From positions 190-8,049 of the forward strand of contig PLSJ01000385.1 in the NCBI GenBank assembly GCA_003165115.1: a stretch of 7,860 nt of DNA. The letters run 5' to 3'. The first letter of the stretch is position 1. The number at the start of each line of letters is the position of its first letter. Source of the DNA: Syntrophaceae bacterium (GTDB lineage: Bacteria > Desulfobacterota > Syntrophorhabdia > Syntrophorhabdales > WCHB1-27). Position numbers and translations under genes: made by a program. Below the pieces are notes generated by a model. The model ran no database searches. It was given only the letters and a program-made list of their open reading frames with translations, and was not told where the DNA came from. Of the stretch, positions 6,091 to 7,860 are shown one piece after another.

Positions 6091-6959
6091 TAGTGCTCCG
6101 CCTCCCCGAACAGGCCTCTCGGCCGGATCATGAGGATGACGATCATGACGACGAAAATAGCGGCCTTCGAAAGGGTCGGGTTGAGGACGGCCGACATGAC
6201 GCCTTCGATGGCGCACAGGGAAAGGGCCGCGACGAGGGTACCCCCGAGGCTGCCCAGGCCCCCGATGATGACGACGATGAACGCGAGCAGCGCGACGTCC
6301 GCGCCCATGAGGTAGAACACCTGGGTGATGGGCGCGGCAAGCACGCCGCCTATGGCGGCCAGCACGCTGCCCAGCACGAAGGTGCCGATGAGCACCCTGT
6401 TGACGTCGATCCCCATCGCGGCGGCCATGTTCTTGTCCTGGATCGACGCCCGTATCAGGACGCCGTAGGAGGTCCGATAGAGGAAGAGCCAGATGGCGGC
6501 CAGGATGACTATCGAGATGCCGGCGATAAGAAGCCGGTATCCGGGGTAGGAGACCCCGAAAAGGTTGAAGGTGACGTCCCACGGATCGGCCATCTTCTTG
6601 GGGATGCCCCCGTAGGTCGCGAGCGCCGCCTGTTGAAGGATGAACGATATGCCGACGGTGGCGATCATGGTGACGGCGTGGTGGCCCTCGTAGGGACGGA
6701 GGATGAATCGCTCAATAGGCGCGGCGATCACCGCGATGATGAGCGGCACGACGAGCAGGGCGAGCCAGAAACTGCCGAGCAGGGGGATCAGGTAGAAGGC
6801 GAGCACGGCGCCCACCATGTACAGGTCGCCGTGCGCCATGTTGACGATGCCCATGACGCCGAAAATGAGAGAGAGTCCGAGGGCGATCAGGGCGATGATA
6901 AGGCCCCAGATGAGGCCGTTCATCAAAAGGAACAGGACATTAAGCAGCCATTCAGGCAA
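6090..6959 (-). CDS. livH: LivH-type branched-chain amino acid ABC transporter permease
   Basis: This 289-residue multi-helix inner-membrane protein is the first permease of the importer. The opening MPEWLLNVLFLLMNGLIWGL leads into GLSLIFGVMGIVNMAHGDLY (28-47), the hallmark LivH motif. The cytoplasmic coupling loop is GVLIRASIQDKNMAAAMGI (166-184). GGLGSLGGTLVAAL near the end is the usual GGxGSxxGA-type segment. Translation begins at TTG (6959-6957). A TAA stop lies immediately upstream in frame and GGAG sits 7 nt away, so no earlier start exists, and the next in-frame ATG (codon 13) falls inside TM1. It follows SBP2 by 19 nt and overlaps livM by one base, so the genes are co-transcribed. The substrate depends on the binding protein(s), and branched-chain amino acid transport is only the family default. 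Confidence 0.95.
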   Translation of the reverse strand: MPEWLLNVLFLLMNGLIWGLIIALIALGLSLIFGVMGIVNMAHGDLYMVGAVLAFYLIPLLGSFWLALLVVPLIIAVIAAPIERFILRPYEGHHAVTMIATVGISFILQQAALATYGGIPKKMADPWDVTFNLFGVSYPGYRLLIAGISIVILAAIWLFLYRTSYGVLIRASIQDKNMAAAMGIDVNRVLIGTFVLGSVLAAIGGVLAAPITQVFYLMGADVALLAFIVVIIGGLGSLGGTLVAALSLCAIEGVMSAVLNPTLSKAAIFVVMIVILMIRPRGLFGEAEH

Positions 6960-6966
6960 TTATCTT

Positions 6967-6972
6967 CTCCAC
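6967..6972 (-). promoter_or_regulatory. Shine-Dalgarno supporting the TTG start of livH
   Basis: GTGGAG on the minus strand ends 7 nt before TTG 6959, within the 19-nt gap after the SBP2 stop. Because TAA directly precedes the TTG in frame, this site settles the start codon. Confidence 0.75.
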
Positions 6973-6978
6973 AAAGAT

Positions 6979-7860
6979 TTAGAAGCCCTCTTTCGGGTAA
7001 TTGACGAGGGGCGGATACGTGACGTCGGCGGCCGGCACATGGGAGACCACCTTGAGATCGCCGCTAATGATGCGCTCGACGTACATCCCCACGCCGGGCA
7101 GATGGTCTTCGGCACGTATCTTCAGGTCGCCCAACGGGAACTCGACACCTTCTTTGAACGACATGCCTTCGAGCGTCTGTATCAGCTTGGGTGTATCCTG
7201 CTTGCCCTGCCAGCCGCTTTTCTCGATCGCCGCCTTCAGCTCGAAAGGCGCCTCCCACATGGCCCAGTTAAAGGCCAGCACGAACCGCACCCCCGTGCCG
7301 ATCTCCTTCCCTTCCGGATCCACGTTGATAAGCTCCCTGAAGGCCCTGTTGTTCTTGGTGGCGAGCCCTTCGAGCATGGTGGGATAGGGGGTCATGCAGT
7401 AGGTCCCCTCGGCCGCCGGCCCCAGCTTCTTTATGTCCTGGCCGGAAAGCGCATAGACGGCGCCCAGCTTCTTGATGTCGGGCCGCACGGCGTACAGGTC
7501 CCTGATGAATGAAAGGAAGTCGGAGCCGAAGTTCGCGAAATAGACCGCTTCGGCCTCTTTCGGTATTTTTCCCTTGAGGTAGGGAAGCCAGTCGCTGGTG
7601 CCCAGGGGTACGCGGATGGAAGCCAGCACCGTCCCCCCGTCCTGTTTCATGAACTTGGTGAACTCTTCTTCGTTCGACCAGCCCCATGCGTAGTTGACCA
7701 CGACGGTCACCCACTTTTTCCCGATATTCTTCACGGCATACCTGGCCGCGGACTTTGTCTCCTGGCTCACCGACGAACACGCCGGGAAGACGTAGCGGTT
7801 GCCTTTCTCGCCCCAGAGCTCGCTCGCGTCCGCGGACGGCATATAGATGACCTTCAGCTC
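6979..7860 (-). CDS. Liv-type ABC transporter substrate-binding protein (SBP2), N-terminus outside window
   Basis: This is the C-terminal 293 residues of a second LivK-like periplasmic binding protein. The frame stays open to the right edge (first visible residues ELKVIYMPSADA), so the ATG at 7842 is internal and roughly the first 100 residues, including the signal peptide, are missing. GEKGNRYVFPACSS corresponds to GEKGHRYVFDMAEN in SBP1. LGTSDWLPYLKGKI matches the TDFxPYxxxI motif, and SDFLSFIRDLYAVRPDIKKLG is the usual inter-lobe region. The C-terminal part, with LIQTLEGMSFKEGVEFPLGDLKIRAEDH split across it, is also typical of the family. It lies 19 nt before livH and is very likely the primary binding partner of this importer. 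It is clearly paralogous to SBP1 but well diverged, so ligand or affinity may differ. Whether it is the first gene of the operon cannot be seen. Confidence 0.92.
   Translation of the reverse strand, partial: ELKVIYMPSADASELWGEKGNRYVFPACSSVSQETKSAARYAVKNIGKKWVTVVVNYAWGWSNEEEFTKFMKQDGGTVLASIRVPLGTSDWLPYLKGKIPKEAEAVYFANFGSDFLSFIRDLYAVRPDIKKLGAVYALSGQDIKKLGPAAEGTYCMTPYPTMLEGLATKNNRAFRELINVDPEGKEIGTGVRFVLAFNWAMWEAPFELKAAIEKSGWQGKQDTPKLIQTLEGMSFKEGVEFPLGDLKIRAEDHLPGVGMYVERIISGDLKVVSHVPAADVTYPPLVNYPKEGF

Noticed and set aside
6091..6582. N-terminal extension of livM in the same frame, giving a 471-residue reading
   Set aside because: The extra part (begins MGRHLQPFRGLL) is Arg/Pro/His-rich non-membrane sequence out of frame over livH. 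ATG 6090 has a ribosome binding site and gives the normal family length.
5125..7004. Two long plus-strand open frames (5125-6093 and 6093-7004) opposite livG/livM/livH
   Set aside because: They encode highly charged, Asp/Glu/His/Arg-rich low-complexity sequence, the typical complement of hydrophobic membrane-protein codons. The minus-strand permease motifs explain the region fully.

Overview
The window reads as part of a branched-chain amino acid-type (Liv/HAAT) ABC importer operon on the minus strand. It is followed by one unrelated, convergently transcribed SPFH/prohibitin-like gene on the plus strand. The DNA is moderately GC-rich and tightly packed. Start codons are mixed (ATG, GTG, TTG) and most are preceded by strong purine-rich ribosome binding sites. 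Protein style and gene order suggest a Gram-negative bacterium, most plausibly an anaerobic Desulfobacterota ('deltaproteobacterial', Syntrophorhabdus-like) lineage. That placement is an impression from the protein sequences and was not tested by any search.

Layout, left to right: (1) 1-102, an upstream spacer with a short perfect hairpin and possibly the edge of another gene. (2) 103-975 plus, a membrane-anchored SPFH/Band 7 protein. (3) 976-1046, a convergent spacer with a hairpin built from two CCCTAGGG palindromes. (4) 1047-2279 minus, a complete periplasmic substrate-binding protein (SBP1). (5) 2280-2396, a leader with mutually exclusive inverted repeats. (6) 2397-3644 minus, a major facilitator superfamily (MFS) transporter whose apparent ATG start cuts through its first membrane helix. 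(7) 3716-4417 LivF ATPase, 4408-5166 LivG ATPase, 5167-6090 LivM permease and 6090-6959 LivH permease, all minus. (8) 6979-7860 minus, a second substrate-binding protein (SBP2), cut by the right edge.

In transcription order (right to left) the cluster is SBP2 - livH - livM - livG - livF - MFS - SBP1. From SBP2 to livF the genes are 19 nt apart, abutting or overlapping (TAATG at livH/livM, TAG-ATG at livM/livG, a 10-nt overlap at livG/livF). They almost certainly form one translationally coupled unit encoding a full importer: periplasmic binding protein, two permeases and two ATPases. The MFS gene and the second binding protein look like extensions of the operon. They would either widen the substrate range or add a second route for the same or a related compound. 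Liv-type systems carry branched-chain amino acids, but close relatives carry urea, amides, aromatic acids or other small carboxylates, and nothing here fixes the substrate.

I see no mobile element, CRISPR array, tRNA/rRNA or toxin-antitoxin gene, and no clear sign of an undescribed defence or biosynthetic system. The points most worth a second look are the MFS start, the two divergent binding proteins flanking one importer, and the two structured intergenic spacers.
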